Assembly (NCBI GenBank): GCA_020248665.1
Contig: JADCHE010000155.1
Span: 1 to 43,337 of the forward strand
Direction of reading: 5' to 3'
DNA: 43,337 nucleotides
Origin: Burkholderiales bacterium
GTDB lineage: Bacteria; Pseudomonadota; Gammaproteobacteria; Burkholderiales; Burkholderiaceae_E
Shown: piece after piece, positions 15,834 to 24,551 of the stretch
How the letters are laid out: each line of letters begins with the position of its first letter
How positions within the stretch are numbered: the first letter of the stretch is position 1
The notes under the pieces: model-generated
What the model was told of the DNA's origin: nothing
The model's input: the letters and a program-made list of their open reading frames with translations, nothing else
Database searches by the model: none
Made by a program: the position numbers and the translations under genes

Positions 15834-16664
15834 ATGACCCCGTCGACGCCCGCCTCCGGCGAACCGACCGAGACGACCGGCGCCGCCCGCACCGACGCGC
15901 CGCGCGCGCCGTTCCCGGTCGTGCGCGAGATCGGGTTCGGCGCGCCGCTGCGCTGGCTCGCGCTCGGCGCGCGCGACTTCCGCGAGCGGCCGGTGCCGTG
16001 CCTCTTCTACGGCACGTGCTTCGCCGCGATGGGCTGGCTGCTGGCCGCGCTGCTGCGCCCCGCGCCCGGCACGATGATGGCGCTGACCGCGGGCTTCCTG
16101 CTGGTCGGGCCGTTCATGGCGATGGGCCTGTACGAGGTGGCGCGCCGGCGCGAGGCCGGGCTGCCCTGCGACCTGTTGGCCTCGACGCTGGTGTGGCGGC
16201 GCAACCTGACCAACGTCGCGATCCTCGGCATCGGCCTCGAGATCGTGATGGCGCTGTGGGCGCGCTCGTCGATGATGGTGATCGCGATCTTCTTCCCGCG
16301 CTCGATGCCGAGCGTCGCGGTGCTGCTCGACGAGATCGCGCGCGGGCAGGAGATCGGGTTCCTCGCGACCTGGCTGGGTGTCGGCGCGCTGTTCGCGACG
16401 CTGGTGTTCGCCTTCACCGCGATCGCGATCCCGCTGATGCTCGACCGAGGCACCGACGCGATCACCGCGATGCTCGCGAGCGTCGTGGCCTTCGGGCGCA
16501 ACGTCGTGCCGCTGCTCTTCTGGGCCGCGCTGATCGTCGCGCTGACGGTGCTGGGCTTCGCGACCTTCTTCGTGGGGCTGATCGTCACCGTGCCGTGGGT
16601 CGGGCTCGCCACCTGGCACGCGTACCGCGCGCTGGTCGAGCCGGTCGCGACGACGGTGGCCTGA
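15834..16664 (+). CDS. DUF2189 membrane protein
   Basis: 276 residues. After about 25 variable residues comes VREIGFGAPLRWLALGARDF, the hallmark opening of DUF2189 proteins. Six or so hydrophobic segments follow, including LTAGFLLVGPFMAMGLYEVARRREAG near residue 85, ending with VPWVGLATWHAYRALV, the typical C-terminal motif. These are inner-membrane proteins of unknown role, often near cytochrome oxidase genes, but none is present here. A TACACT hexamer at 15798-15803 is a likely -10 element with a leader of about 25 bases. Confidence 0.85.
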   Translation: MTPSTPASGEPTETTGAARTDAPRAPFPVVREIGFGAPLRWLALGARDFRERPVPCLFYGTCFAAMGWLLAALLRPAPGTMMALTAGFLLVGPFMAMGLYEVARRREAGLPCDLLASTLVWRRNLTNVAILGIGLEIVMALWARSSMMVIAIFFPRSMPSVAVLLDEIARGQEIGFLATWLGVGALFATLVFAFTAIAIPLMLDRGTDAITAMLASVVAFGRNVVPLLFWAALIVALTVLGFATFFVGLIVTVPWVGLATWHAYRALVEPVATTVA

Positions 16665-16682
16665 GCCGCCGCAGGCGAAGCG

Positions 16683-17180
16683 TCAGTCGGCGAGGCGGCG
16701 GCCGCCCTCGCGCCGGGCGCGGTCGAGGTCGGCGTCGGCCGCGCGCACCAGCGCATCGAGCCCGCAGGGCCGCGAGCCGCGCGCGGCGGCGCCGATCGTG
16801 CAGCTGAGCGACCACAGGTTGCCGGCGATCGACAGCCGCAGCGCCTGCACGTCCTCGTGCAGCCGCGCCGAGAGCACCGGCACCGCGTCGCCGGACGCGC
16901 CGGTCAGCACCACCAGGAACTCGTCGTCGCGCAGCAGCGCGAGCCGGTCGTCGGGACGCAGGCGGCGCTGCAGGCACGCGACGACCGCGAGGGTCACCTG
17001 CTCGGCGGCGGCCGCGCCGTGGCGCTCGCGGATCCCGGCGAACTGGTCGACGTCGACGATCAGCACCGCGTCGCCGCAGGGCGCACGGCGCACCCGGTGC
17101 GCCCGGTGCGTGCCCGCATCGAGCGGTGCGCCCCTGACCCCGGTCATCCACAGCCTCTGCAGCACGTCGCGGTCTCCCAC
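16683..17180 (-). CDS. GGDEF-like domain protein with degenerate signature
   Basis: 165 residues from a GTG at 17180; AGGATCGACGG precedes it, and a TAGACT hexamer (17208-17203, minus strand) is placed as a -10. A longer start at 17240 would read through that promoter. The fold is visible from VLQRLWMTGVRGAPLD (in place of D-x-L-T-G-L-x-N-R) through AVLIVDVDQFAGIRERHGAAAAEQV, which is a well-preserved helix-strand of diguanylate cyclases. At the active site the expected G-G-D/E-E-F is RDDEF, losing both glycines, so cyclase activity is unlikely; it may bind c-di-GMP or GTP or only interact with partners. No sensor domain is attached. Confidence 0.72.
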   Translation of the reverse strand: MGDRDVLQRLWMTGVRGAPLDAGTHRAHRVRRAPCGDAVLIVDVDQFAGIRERHGAAAAEQVTLAVVACLQRRLRPDDRLALLRDDEFLVVLTGASGDAVPVLSARLHEDVQALRLSIAGNLWSLSCTIGAAARGSRPCGLDALVRAADADLDRARREGGRRLAD

Positions 17181-17294
17181 CCGTCGATCCTGCGGGCAGT
17201 CTAGGCGTGCGCCCGGCAGGCGGTGCAGGACATCCGTCACGGCCGACGCAGGCGGCCGGGCCGCGCGCGTGACGGCGGTCGCGCCGCGCCGCGC

Positions 17295-18266
17295 TCAGCC
17301 GCGGCGCAGCAGCGCGCGCGCCGCGTCGGCGACGCGGGCCGCGTCGACGCGCGCCTGCGCCTCGAGCCCAGGCGAGTAGCCGACCGGCGCGCGCGGCGCG
17401 CCGAGGCGCGCGAGCCGTGCGACGCCCGCCTCCGCGAGCGTCGCGACGATCTCGGCGCCGAAGCCGGCGACCTGCACCGCCTCGTGCACGACCAGCACGC
17501 GGCGCGTGCGCTCGGCCGACGCGAATACCGCGTCGCGGTCCCACGGCCACAGCGTGCGCAGGTCGATCACCTCGGCCTGCACGCCCTCGCCGGCGAGCGT
17601 CTCGGCCGCGGCCAGCGACCCGTGCACCGCCTTGCTCCACGAGACGATCGTCAGGTCGCCGCCGGCGCGCACCGTCTGCGCGCGGCCGAGCGGCGCCGGC
17701 TGCGTCGGATGCACCTCGCCCTCGGTGCCCCAGAGCTCCTTGTGCTCGAAGTAGGCGACCGGGTCGCCGCAGTCGATCGCCGCACGCAGCAGGCCGAAGT
17801 TGTCCTGCGGCGTCGACGGCGCGACCACGACCAGCCCCGGCACGTGCGCGAACCACGCCTCGAGCGACTGCGAGTGCTGCGCGGCCGACGCGCTCCAGAT
17901 GCCGACCGGCATCCGGATCACCGTCGGCACGCGGCCCTGGCCGCCGAACATGAAGCGGTTCTTCGCGGCCTGGTTGACGATCTCGTCCATCGCGCACAGC
18001 GCGAAGTCGATCACGCGCATCTCTACGACCGGCTTCAGTCCGGTGAGCGCCATGCCGACGGCGGCACCCACGATCGTCGACTCCGAGATCGGCGTGTCGA
18101 TCACCCGCTCGCCGCCGAACTCGGCCTGCAGCCCGGCGTACTGGCCGAAGATCCCGCCGCGCCCGACGTCCTCGCCGAGCGCGACCACGCGCGCATCGTC
18201 GCGCATCGCCTGCGCGAGCGCGGCGGCGCCGGCCTGCGCGTAGGTCATCCGCTTCACCGTGCTCAT
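17295..18266 (-). CDS. 2-oxoacid dehydrogenase E1 component, beta subunit
   Basis: 323 residues from an ATG at 18266 with GGGAGGTGGGC upstream. Family blocks are ALGEDVGRGGIFG near residue 30, DTPISESTIVGAAVGMALTG near residue 58 (the Glu activates thiamine diphosphate), QAAKNRFMFGGQ, AQHSQSLEAWFAHVPGL near residue 130, and VIDLRTLWPWD near residue 235. With the alpha subunit it forms the alpha2beta2 decarboxylase of pyruvate, acetoin or branched-chain type complexes. Its ATG overlaps the alpha stop codon (ATGA), so the two are coupled. No E2 or E3 gene lies in the window. Confidence 0.9.
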   Translation of the reverse strand: MSTVKRMTYAQAGAAALAQAMRDDARVVALGEDVGRGGIFGQYAGLQAEFGGERVIDTPISESTIVGAAVGMALTGLKPVVEMRVIDFALCAMDEIVNQAAKNRFMFGGQGRVPTVIRMPVGIWSASAAQHSQSLEAWFAHVPGLVVVAPSTPQDNFGLLRAAIDCGDPVAYFEHKELWGTEGEVHPTQPAPLGRAQTVRAGGDLTIVSWSKAVHGSLAAAETLAGEGVQAEVIDLRTLWPWDRDAVFASAERTRRVLVVHEAVQVAGFGAEIVATLAEAGVARLARLGAPRAPVGYSPGLEAQARVDAARVADAARALLRRG

Positions 18267-19273
18267 GCCCACCTCCCGGCGCCGACGTCCTGCACGTCCG
18301 TGTACGCCGCGCCCGGATCGGGCCACGGCGCCGCGGCGGCGGTCTCGATCGAGCGCGCGATCTCGGCGCGCGCCTCGGCGAGCACCGCGTCGATGGCGGC
18401 CTGCGCGACACCGCGCGCGGCGAGGCGCGCCTGCGCGAGCGGCAGCGGGTCGCCCTGCATCGCCGCCGCGAGCTCGGCCGGATCGCGGTAGGCGGCCGGG
18501 TCGACCGACACGTGCCCCTTGAAGCGGTAGGTCTTCGCGTGCAGCAGCCGCGGCCCGCCGCCCGCACGCACCTGCGCGACGAGCCGGCCCGCGACCGCGT
18601 GGACCGCCTCGACGTCCATGCCGTCGACCGCCTCCGAGGGGACGCCGGCCGCGGCCGCGCGCGCCGCCGCGCCGTCGCCGGCCGACATCGCCGCGGTCTT
18701 GGTCGTCGCCGACCACTGGTTGTCCTCGCAGACGAACAGCATCGGCAGCCGGAACGCCGCGGCCCAGTTCAGGCTCTCGGCGAACGGCCCGCGGTTGATC
18801 GCGCCGTCGCCGAAGAAGCTGACCGCGATCGCGTCGACGCCGCGCAGCTTCAGCGACTGCGCGGCGCCCACCGCGATCGGGATGCCGGCGGCGACGACGC
18901 CGTTGGCGCCGAGCATGCCGACCGAGAAGTCGGCGATGTGCATCGAGCCGCCCTTGCCGCCGCAGTAGCCGCCCGCACGGCCGAAGAGCTCGAGCATCAT
19001 CCGCGTCGGGTCCGCGCCCTTGGCGAGCGTGTGGCCGTGGCCGCGGTGCGTCGAGGTCAGGCAGTCCTCGCGCCGAAGGTGCGCGCACACGCCGGCCGCG
19101 ACCGCCTCCTGGCCGGTGGACAGGTGCAGCGGCCCGCGCACGTTCGCGTTGCCGGCCGCCTGGCCGAACGCGGCGACGCCGCCGCGGCTCGCTTCCTCCG
19201 CGGCGTCCTCGAACGCGCGGATCCGGCACATCGTCCGGTACAGGGACATCAGGGGTTCGTTCGGGGCGCTCAT
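18263..19273 (-). CDS. 2-oxoacid dehydrogenase E1 component, alpha subunit
   Basis: 336 residues from an ATG at 19273. The thiamine diphosphate motif GDGAINRGPFAESLNWAAAF ... CEDNQWS is complete (GDG to the conserved Asn). Other family blocks are GQEAVAAGVCAHLRREDCLTSTHRGHGH and GGKGGSMHIADFSVGMLGANG, which shape the active site. It decarboxylates a 2-oxoacid and passes the acyl group to a lipoylated E2. The best functional guess is a pyruvate/acetoin-type enzyme; specificity is uncertain. A TACAAT hexamer on the minus strand (19304-19299) is a good -10, in the 96-base region shared with the divergent LD-carboxypeptidase gene. Confidence 0.9.
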   Translation of the reverse strand: MSAPNEPLMSLYRTMCRIRAFEDAAEEASRGGVAAFGQAAGNANVRGPLHLSTGQEAVAAGVCAHLRREDCLTSTHRGHGHTLAKGADPTRMMLELFGRAGGYCGGKGGSMHIADFSVGMLGANGVVAAGIPIAVGAAQSLKLRGVDAIAVSFFGDGAINRGPFAESLNWAAAFRLPMLFVCEDNQWSATTKTAAMSAGDGAAARAAAAGVPSEAVDGMDVEAVHAVAGRLVAQVRAGGGPRLLHAKTYRFKGHVSVDPAAYRDPAELAAAMQGDPLPLAQARLAARGVAQAAIDAVLAEARAEIARSIETAAAAPWPDPGAAYTDVQDVGAGRWA

Positions 19274-19369
19274 CGCTGCGGCCGGGTCCAGGGTCGGGGA
19301 ATTGTACGGGACCGCTTCCGCGCGACCGGCGGCGCCTCGTTCCGGGGATCGGCGTGGCAGACTGCCGCC

Positions 19370-20260
19370 ATGGCCTTCGACCTCTACGCGATCTCGCCCT
19401 CGGGCGCCGTCCAGGACCGCACGCGCATGGAGCGCGCCGCGGCGCGCCTCGCCGACGCGGGCATCGGCGTGCGCTTCGACCGCACCGCGTTCTCGCGCGC
19501 GCAGCGCTTCGCCGGCACCGACGCGCAGCGCGCCGCCGCGTTCGGGCGCGCGGCGGCGCAGCGCGCGCCGGTGGTGATGATCACGCGGGGCGGCTACGGC
19601 CTCACCCGCTATCTCGATGCGCTCGACTACGAGGCGCTCGCCGCCTCCGGCAAGAAGTGGGTCGGCGTCTCCGACTTCACCGCCTTCCAGCTCGCGATGC
19701 TCGCCCGCGCCGGCGCGGTCACCTGGGCGGGCCCGGCGCTCACCGACTTCGGCGCCGAGGACGGCGTCGACGGGACCACGCTCGACGCCTTCGGCGAGGC
19801 GATGCGCGGCGAGCTCGAGGTCCTCGGCTTCGGGTACTCCGGCCCGAAGGACGTCGAGGCGCGCGGCACGCTGTGGGGCGGCAACCTGAGCGTGCTGTGC
19901 GCGCTGCTCGGCACGCCCTGGTTCCCGCAGGTGCGGCGCGGCATCCTCTTCGTCGAGGACGTCAACGAGCACCCGTACCGCATCGAGCGGATGCTCACCC
20001 AGCTGCTGCACGCGGGCGTGATCGACGCGCAGTCCGCGGTGCTCGTCGGCCAGGTGAGCCGCTACCGCCTCGCCGAGCACGACCGCGGCTTCGACATGCC
20101 CGCGGTGCTGCGCTTCCTGCGCGGGCGCACCCGCACCCCGATCCTCGCCGGCCTGCCCTACGGCCACGAGATGCCGTGCATGACGCTGCCGCACGGGGCG
20201 AAGGTGTCCCTAGCCACCGAGGGCCGGACCTGCTGGCTGCGCCTGCCGCACGCGCACTGA
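19370..20260 (+). CDS. ldcA: LD-carboxypeptidase (peptidase family S66)
   Basis: 296 residues, typical for LdcA, which removes the terminal D-Ala from the L-Lys/mDAP-D-Ala bond of murein tetrapeptides during cell-wall recycling in the cytoplasm. The S66 triad is present: Ser101 in VGVSDFTAF, Glu196 in FVEDVNEHPYRIERM, and His266 in GLPYGHEM. RGGYG at 73-77 and WGGNLSVL near residue 169 are also family hallmarks. A CAGACT hexamer at 19358-19363 lies six bases before the ATG. The lrgAB genes follow closely on the same strand (10 bases), which makes a wall-turnover operon plausible. Confidence 0.9.
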   Translation: MAFDLYAISPSGAVQDRTRMERAAARLADAGIGVRFDRTAFSRAQRFAGTDAQRAAAFGRAAAQRAPVVMITRGGYGLTRYLDALDYEALAASGKKWVGVSDFTAFQLAMLARAGAVTWAGPALTDFGAEDGVDGTTLDAFGEAMRGELEVLGFGYSGPKDVEARGTLWGGNLSVLCALLGTPWFPQVRRGILFVEDVNEHPYRIERMLTQLLHAGVIDAQSAVLVGQVSRYRLAEHDRGFDMPAVLRFLRGRTRTPILAGLPYGHEMPCMTLPHGAKVSLATEGRTCWLRLPHAH

Positions 20261-20270
20261 GCCGCAGGCG

Positions 20271-20710
<440 letters not shown>

Positions 20711-20714
<4 letters not shown>

Positions 20715-21433
20715 CCCCGCAGCTCCCCGAGATCCGGGAGATCTGGGTCTACCTGTCGGGCAGCCCGCTGCTCGCGCTGACCCTGACGCTCGCCGCGTGG
20801 CAGCTCGGCACCTGGGCGTACGAGAAGAGCGGCCGCAACCCGCTGGTGAACCCGGTCGCGATCGCGGTGGTCGCGGTCGCCGCGACGATCGTCGCGATCG
20901 GCATGCCCTATGCGACCTACTTCGAGGGCGCGCAGTTCGTCCACTTCCTGCTCGGCACCGCGACCGTCGCGCTCGCGGTCCCGATCCACCGCGGCCTGGC
21001 CGCGCTGCGCGGCCGCGTGCTGCCGCTGCTCGCCGCGCTCGTGGGCGGCGGCGCGGCCTCGATCGCGGTCGCGATCGGCATGGCGCGCCTCCTCGGCGTC
21101 GACGCCCCGCTGCAGCAGGGCCTGTGGGCGAAGTCGGTGACCGCGCCGATCGCCATGGGCGTGGCCGAGCGGATCGGCGCATCGCCGACGCTGACCGCGG
21201 TCTACGCGGTGGTGACCGGCGTGCTCGGCGCGGCGCTCGGCCGCTTCGTGCTGGATGCGGTCGGCTGCCGCGCGTGGTGGCAGCGCGGTGCCGCGATCGG
21301 CATCGCCGCGCACGGCATCGGCACCTCGCGGGCGTTCAACGTGCATCCGGAGGCGGGCGCGTGGGCGAGCCTCGCGATGGGGCTGCACGGGGTGCTCGGG
21401 GCGGTGCTGATCCCGCTGGCGTTCGCGGGCTGA
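20711..21433 (+). CDS. lrgB: LrgB family protein
   Basis: 240 residues from a GTG at 20711 that overlaps the lrgA stop (GTGA). Six or more hydrophobic segments and the blocks PLVNPVAIAVV near residue 40, LGTATVALAVPIHR near residue 80, AKSVTAPIAMGVAERIG near residue 138, and AHGIGTSRAFNVHPEAGAWA near residue 200 are diagnostic for LrgB. It is an inner-membrane partner of LrgA. An upstream in-frame ATG at 20384 would place the start inside lrgA in another frame and is rejected. Confidence 0.92.
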
Positions 21434-21494
21434 GCGACCGCGCACGTGCGCGGATCCGGTACCGTAAGCGGCCCCGACAGGCCAGGACGCCACG

Positions 21495-22166
21495 ATGCCG
21501 AAGGACGCCGCCGATCCGCGGGTGCGCCGCCGTGCCCGCCGCACCGCGCCGCGCGTCGGGCACGACCCCGAACCGCACGCCCTGCCCGACCCGGATCGGG
21601 CGCCGCAGCCCGATCCGCTCGACGCCGCGTACTCGATCCTCGCGTTCACGATGAACCGCTGCGTGGTCGACCAGATGCTGCGTTCGGCCAGGCAGTTCGG
21701 CGGCGACTACGAGCGACTGATCCTGTGGGGCGTGGTCGCGCACCTGAACGTCGCGCACCTGATGCCCCCGGGCAGCCTGCCGTCCTCGGTGCTGGACCCG
21801 CACGGGCTCGTCCCCGGCGCGAGCGAGCGGCTGCGGCCGGTGCGCACCAGCGACCTGGCGCAGATCACCGGCATCCCGCGCGAGACAGTGCGCCGCAAGC
21901 TCGGGGCGCTCGAGCGCGACGGCTGGATCCGCCAGGACGACGCCGGCTGGTTCCTCGACGTCGAGCGGCTGGATCCCTCGGTGCGTGCGTTCACGCTGCA
22001 GTCGATCCGCAACTTCCTGCAGGCCGCGCGCACGATGGACGCGGCGATCGCCGACGCAACGCCGGCCGCGGTCAGCGGATCACGTACTGCGCGCTCAGCC
22101 GCAGCTCCGCCGACGGCGCGAACGACGGGCGCTCGACGTAGCCGACCGCCGCCGCGCCGAGGTTGA
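21495..22166 (+). CDS. Winged-helix transcriptional regulator
   Basis: 223 residues. Residues 1-40 are charged and probably disordered; residues 41-100 (LDAAYSILAFTMNRCVVDQM, then HLNVAHLM) are helical. The DNA-binding part is residues 115-156: TSDLAQITGIPRETVRRKLG followed by LERDGWIRQDDAGWFLD, a Crp/ArsR-like winged helix without a cyclic-nucleotide domain. The last 32 codons overlap, antisense, the 3' end of the outer-membrane protein gene (22072 onward) and are low in complexity, so the native stop was probably lost. Target genes are unknown, but the adjacent sulfatase/porin cluster is a candidate. Confidence 0.75.
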   Translation: MPKDAADPRVRRRARRTAPRVGHDPEPHALPDPDRAPQPDPLDAAYSILAFTMNRCVVDQMLRSARQFGGDYERLILWGVVAHLNVAHLMPPGSLPSSVLDPHGLVPGASERLRPVRTSDLAQITGIPRETVRRKLGALERDGWIRQDDAGWFLDVERLDPSVRAFTLQSIRNFLQAARTMDAAIADATPAAVSGSRTARSAAAPPTARTTGARRSRPPPRRG

Positions 22167-22926
22167 CGTACGAGCCCCACAGCGGCACGACGCGCGACAC
22201 CGCGACCGCGACCGGCACGGTCCAGCGCGAGCCGGACGGCAGCTCCCAGTTGTACGTCGCCTCGACGTTCACGCCGGCGCTCCAGCCGTCGCCGAGCAGC
22301 CGCGTGGCGAAGGGCTGCACCGTGGTCACGTTCACCCGTGCGCGGGCGTCGTCGCCGGCGAACGACCGGACATGCTGCGCGAGACCGCCCCAGGTCACCG
22401 GCTGGCCGGTCCTCGCGAACAGCACCGCCGGGCCGGCCGACCACTTCCCGGCGCCGAGCGCGTCGTCGGTCGCGGTCGGCAGGTTGATCGCTGCGCCCCA
22501 GCCGACGAAGGTCGAGGCCGTCGTGTCGGGCACGTAGTACGGAACCAGCGTGAGGTCGCCGAGGCCGCGGGCGCCGGACGGCCACGACACCGAGCGCAGC
22601 GGCAGGATCGTGCGCAGCAGGAACGCGGCGCCGTCCGGGCGCGGCACGAAGAACGACGGCTGGACGCGCAGCGCGTGGTGGGTCGCGTCCCCGGGGCCCA
22701 CCCGGAGCTCCGTGCGGTACTGGACCGAGGCGGAGGTCACCGGGGCGAGGGGATTGGCGAGCTCCGCCGCGACGGCCTCGACACCCGTCTCGGCCCGTTC
22801 CCGGGCCGGCGCGGCCGAACCGAAGGCGGCCAGCGACGTCGCGAGCAGGCCCGCGGCGAGTCGCAGGGCGCATCGGCCGGGCATGGAACGGGACGGTTCG
22901 CGGCTGCGGCGGGTCGGGCAGGTCAT
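22072..22926 (-). CDS. MetA-like outer-membrane beta-barrel protein (putative transporter)
   Basis: 284 residues from ATG 22926; an internal ATG at 22884 would give 270 residues and a more conventional signal peptide (MPGRCALRLAAGLLATSLAA, cleavage after SAAPA). Neither has a good ribosome site. The mature chain alternates hydrophobic and polar residues and contains LRTILPLRSV, LGDLTLVPYYVPD, GAAINLPTATDDALGAGKWSAGPAVL, and NVEATYNWEL, typical of the Phenol_MetA_deg outer-membrane channels linked to aromatic degradation. TACAGT in the minus-strand region 22958-22953 is a likely -10. It is divergent from the alginate-export-type gene. Confidence 0.72.
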   Translation of the reverse strand: MTCPTRRSREPSRSMPGRCALRLAAGLLATSLAAFGSAAPARERAETGVEAVAAELANPLAPVTSASVQYRTELRVGPGDATHHALRVQPSFFVPRPDGAAFLLRTILPLRSVSWPSGARGLGDLTLVPYYVPDTTASTFVGWGAAINLPTATDDALGAGKWSAGPAVLFARTGQPVTWGGLAQHVRSFAGDDARARVNVTTVQPFATRLLGDGWSAGVNVEATYNWELPSGSRWTVPVAVAVSRVVPLWGSYVNLGAAAVGYVERPSFAPSAELRLSAQYVIR

Positions 22927-22987
22927 CGTCGGATCGATCGGCTGCAGCGGACTGTAGCCGCCCCGCACCCCGTGCGCGCGCCCACCG

Positions 22988-23002
22988 TGCCCAAAATGGG
23001 CA
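22988..23002. promoter_or_regulatory. 15-bp inverted repeat in the divergent porin region
   Basis: TGCCCA-AAA-TGGGCA has perfect six-base arms. It lies 62 bases upstream of the MetA-like ATG and 87 bases upstream of the alginate-export-type ATG, so it could serve as an operator for both. The regulator at 21495 is the nearest DNA-binding protein. Confidence 0.4.
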
Positions 23003-23088
23003 TTCCCCGGCTCGACCCGCCGGCGGCGGACAGTCACCATCATCGACTCGAGCGTGGCCCGCCCCGCCACGTCCCGTGCGTATCGCCC

Positions 23089-24519
23089 ATGACCCCCATC
23101 CCGTCGCATCTCCGCATCCTCGCCTGCGCGTTCTCGGCCCTCGTCGGCGCCCTCTTCGAGCCACGCCCGGGGATCGCGCAGCCCGCCGCCGCCGCGGCTT
23201 CGCAGGACGGCTTCTCGTGGACGCTCGACGCCGCCGGCCAGGGGCTGTTCGCCGCGCACGCGTTCTGGGGCCTCGCGCAGACCTTCGCTCCGACCGCCGG
23301 ATACGACAGCCGCGGTGCCTGGTTCGAGACCTACGTCCGGCCGGGCGTCACGGTCCGTCGTGCGCTCGACGCGGCGACGGCCGTCTACGGCGGGGTGTCG
23401 CTGGTCGCCTCGGGCACCCTCGGCGACGACGTCTTCCTGCAGGGCGACACCGGCCGGGTGCTCGTCGACGACGCCTACCTCGGCGTGCGACGCACGCTGC
23501 GGGGCGGGACCGTCATCGACGCGTCCGCCGGGGCGCAGCGCTACATGCTCGGCCACGGCCTGCTCCTCGCGGTCGGCGCGGGCAACGGCTACGAGCGCGG
23601 CGCCGTGACCCTCGCGCCCCGCCGCGCGTGGGGCAACACCGCGATCGTGCGGGCCACCCACGGGCCGGCGACCGTCGAGGCCTTCTGGCTGGATCCGAAC
23701 GAGCTCGCGTCGAGCGACACCGGAACGCAGCTGGCCGGCGGCCGCGCGCAGTGGGCGCCCGATGCGTCGACCTCGTTCGGCGTCGCGTGGTTCGAGGTGC
23801 TGCGCTCGACGGCACCGTACCCGCAAGCCCCGGTGCGGCTGATCGAGAACGGCCGCGACGGACTGGCCGTCACGGACCTGCACGCGCGCTGGGCGCCGAC
23901 GACGGGCCCGCTCGCCGGGCTGTCCGTGTCCGGCGAACTCGCGATCCAACGCAATGATCGCATCGCGATGAAGGCGATCGGCTGGGGCGGCGAGGTGGGG
24001 TGGCGCATCGCCGGCCTGCCGCTGCAGCCACGCGTGAGCTGGTCGCCGCGCTACTTCTCGGGCGACCAGCCGGGCACCCCGGACCGCCTCGAGCGCTTCG
24101 ATCCGCTCTTCTACGACGCGTCGCCCGCGACCTGGTCGTCGGGCGGCAACGGCTCGCTCGCGTTCTACAACTCGAACCTGCGCGTCGACCGGTTCCGCGT
24201 CGACCTGACGGTGTCGCCGCGCGACTTCGTCAACCTGAACTACTGGAACGTGCGCGCGGCGCAGGCCGACAGCCCGATCCAGTACGGCCAGGCGGGCCGG
24301 CTGGTGGGGCAGGGCGGCGGCGTGGCGCTCGTCAGCGGCGTGCCGGTGCGGCCGCTGACACAGGAGCTGTATGCGGAATGGACGCGGGCCCTGTCGCAGC
24401 GCGTGTTCCTCACCGCCGGATTCGGCATCGCGGTGCCCGACGACGGGCTGAAGGCCCTCGTCCCCACGGGCGCGCGGACCTGGGTGGGCGGCCTGTTGAA
24501 TCTCGCCTATCGTCACTGA
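23089..24519 (+). CDS. Alginate-export family outer-membrane porin
   Basis: 476 residues. The N-terminus MTPIPSHLRILACAFSALVGALF is a signal peptide, cleaved probably after GIAQPAA. The rest is a large beta-barrel of the alginate_exp type: WTLDAAGQGLFAAHAFWG, then VDDAYLGVRRTLRGGTVIDA, ASAGAQRYMLGHGLLLAVG, YFSGDQPGTPDRLERFDPLF near residue 318, and VDLTVSPRDFVNLNYW near residue 366. Such porins pass anionic carbohydrates or related acids. The sulfatase gene follows by 32 bases on the same strand, so the porin probably admits sulfated substrates. The start is the ATG right before the signal; no good ribosome site is seen. Confidence 0.82.
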   Translation: MTPIPSHLRILACAFSALVGALFEPRPGIAQPAAAAASQDGFSWTLDAAGQGLFAAHAFWGLAQTFAPTAGYDSRGAWFETYVRPGVTVRRALDAATAVYGGVSLVASGTLGDDVFLQGDTGRVLVDDAYLGVRRTLRGGTVIDASAGAQRYMLGHGLLLAVGAGNGYERGAVTLAPRRAWGNTAIVRATHGPATVEAFWLDPNELASSDTGTQLAGGRAQWAPDASTSFGVAWFEVLRSTAPYPQAPVRLIENGRDGLAVTDLHARWAPTTGPLAGLSVSGELAIQRNDRIAMKAIGWGGEVGWRIAGLPLQPRVSWSPRYFSGDQPGTPDRLERFDPLFYDASPATWSSGGNGSLAFYNSNLRVDRFRVDLTVSPRDFVNLNYWNVRAAQADSPIQYGQAGRLVGQGGGVALVSGVPVRPLTQELYAEWTRALSQRVFLTAGFGIAVPDDGLKALVPTGARTWVGGLLNLAYRH

Positions 24520-24551
24520 CGCGCACGCATCCCGAAACACTGAGACCGACG

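Noticed and set aside
17181-17240. Longer N-terminus for the GGDEF-like protein
   Set aside because: It would run through the TAGACT promoter element and adds no domain sequence; the GTG at 17180 has a better ribosome site.
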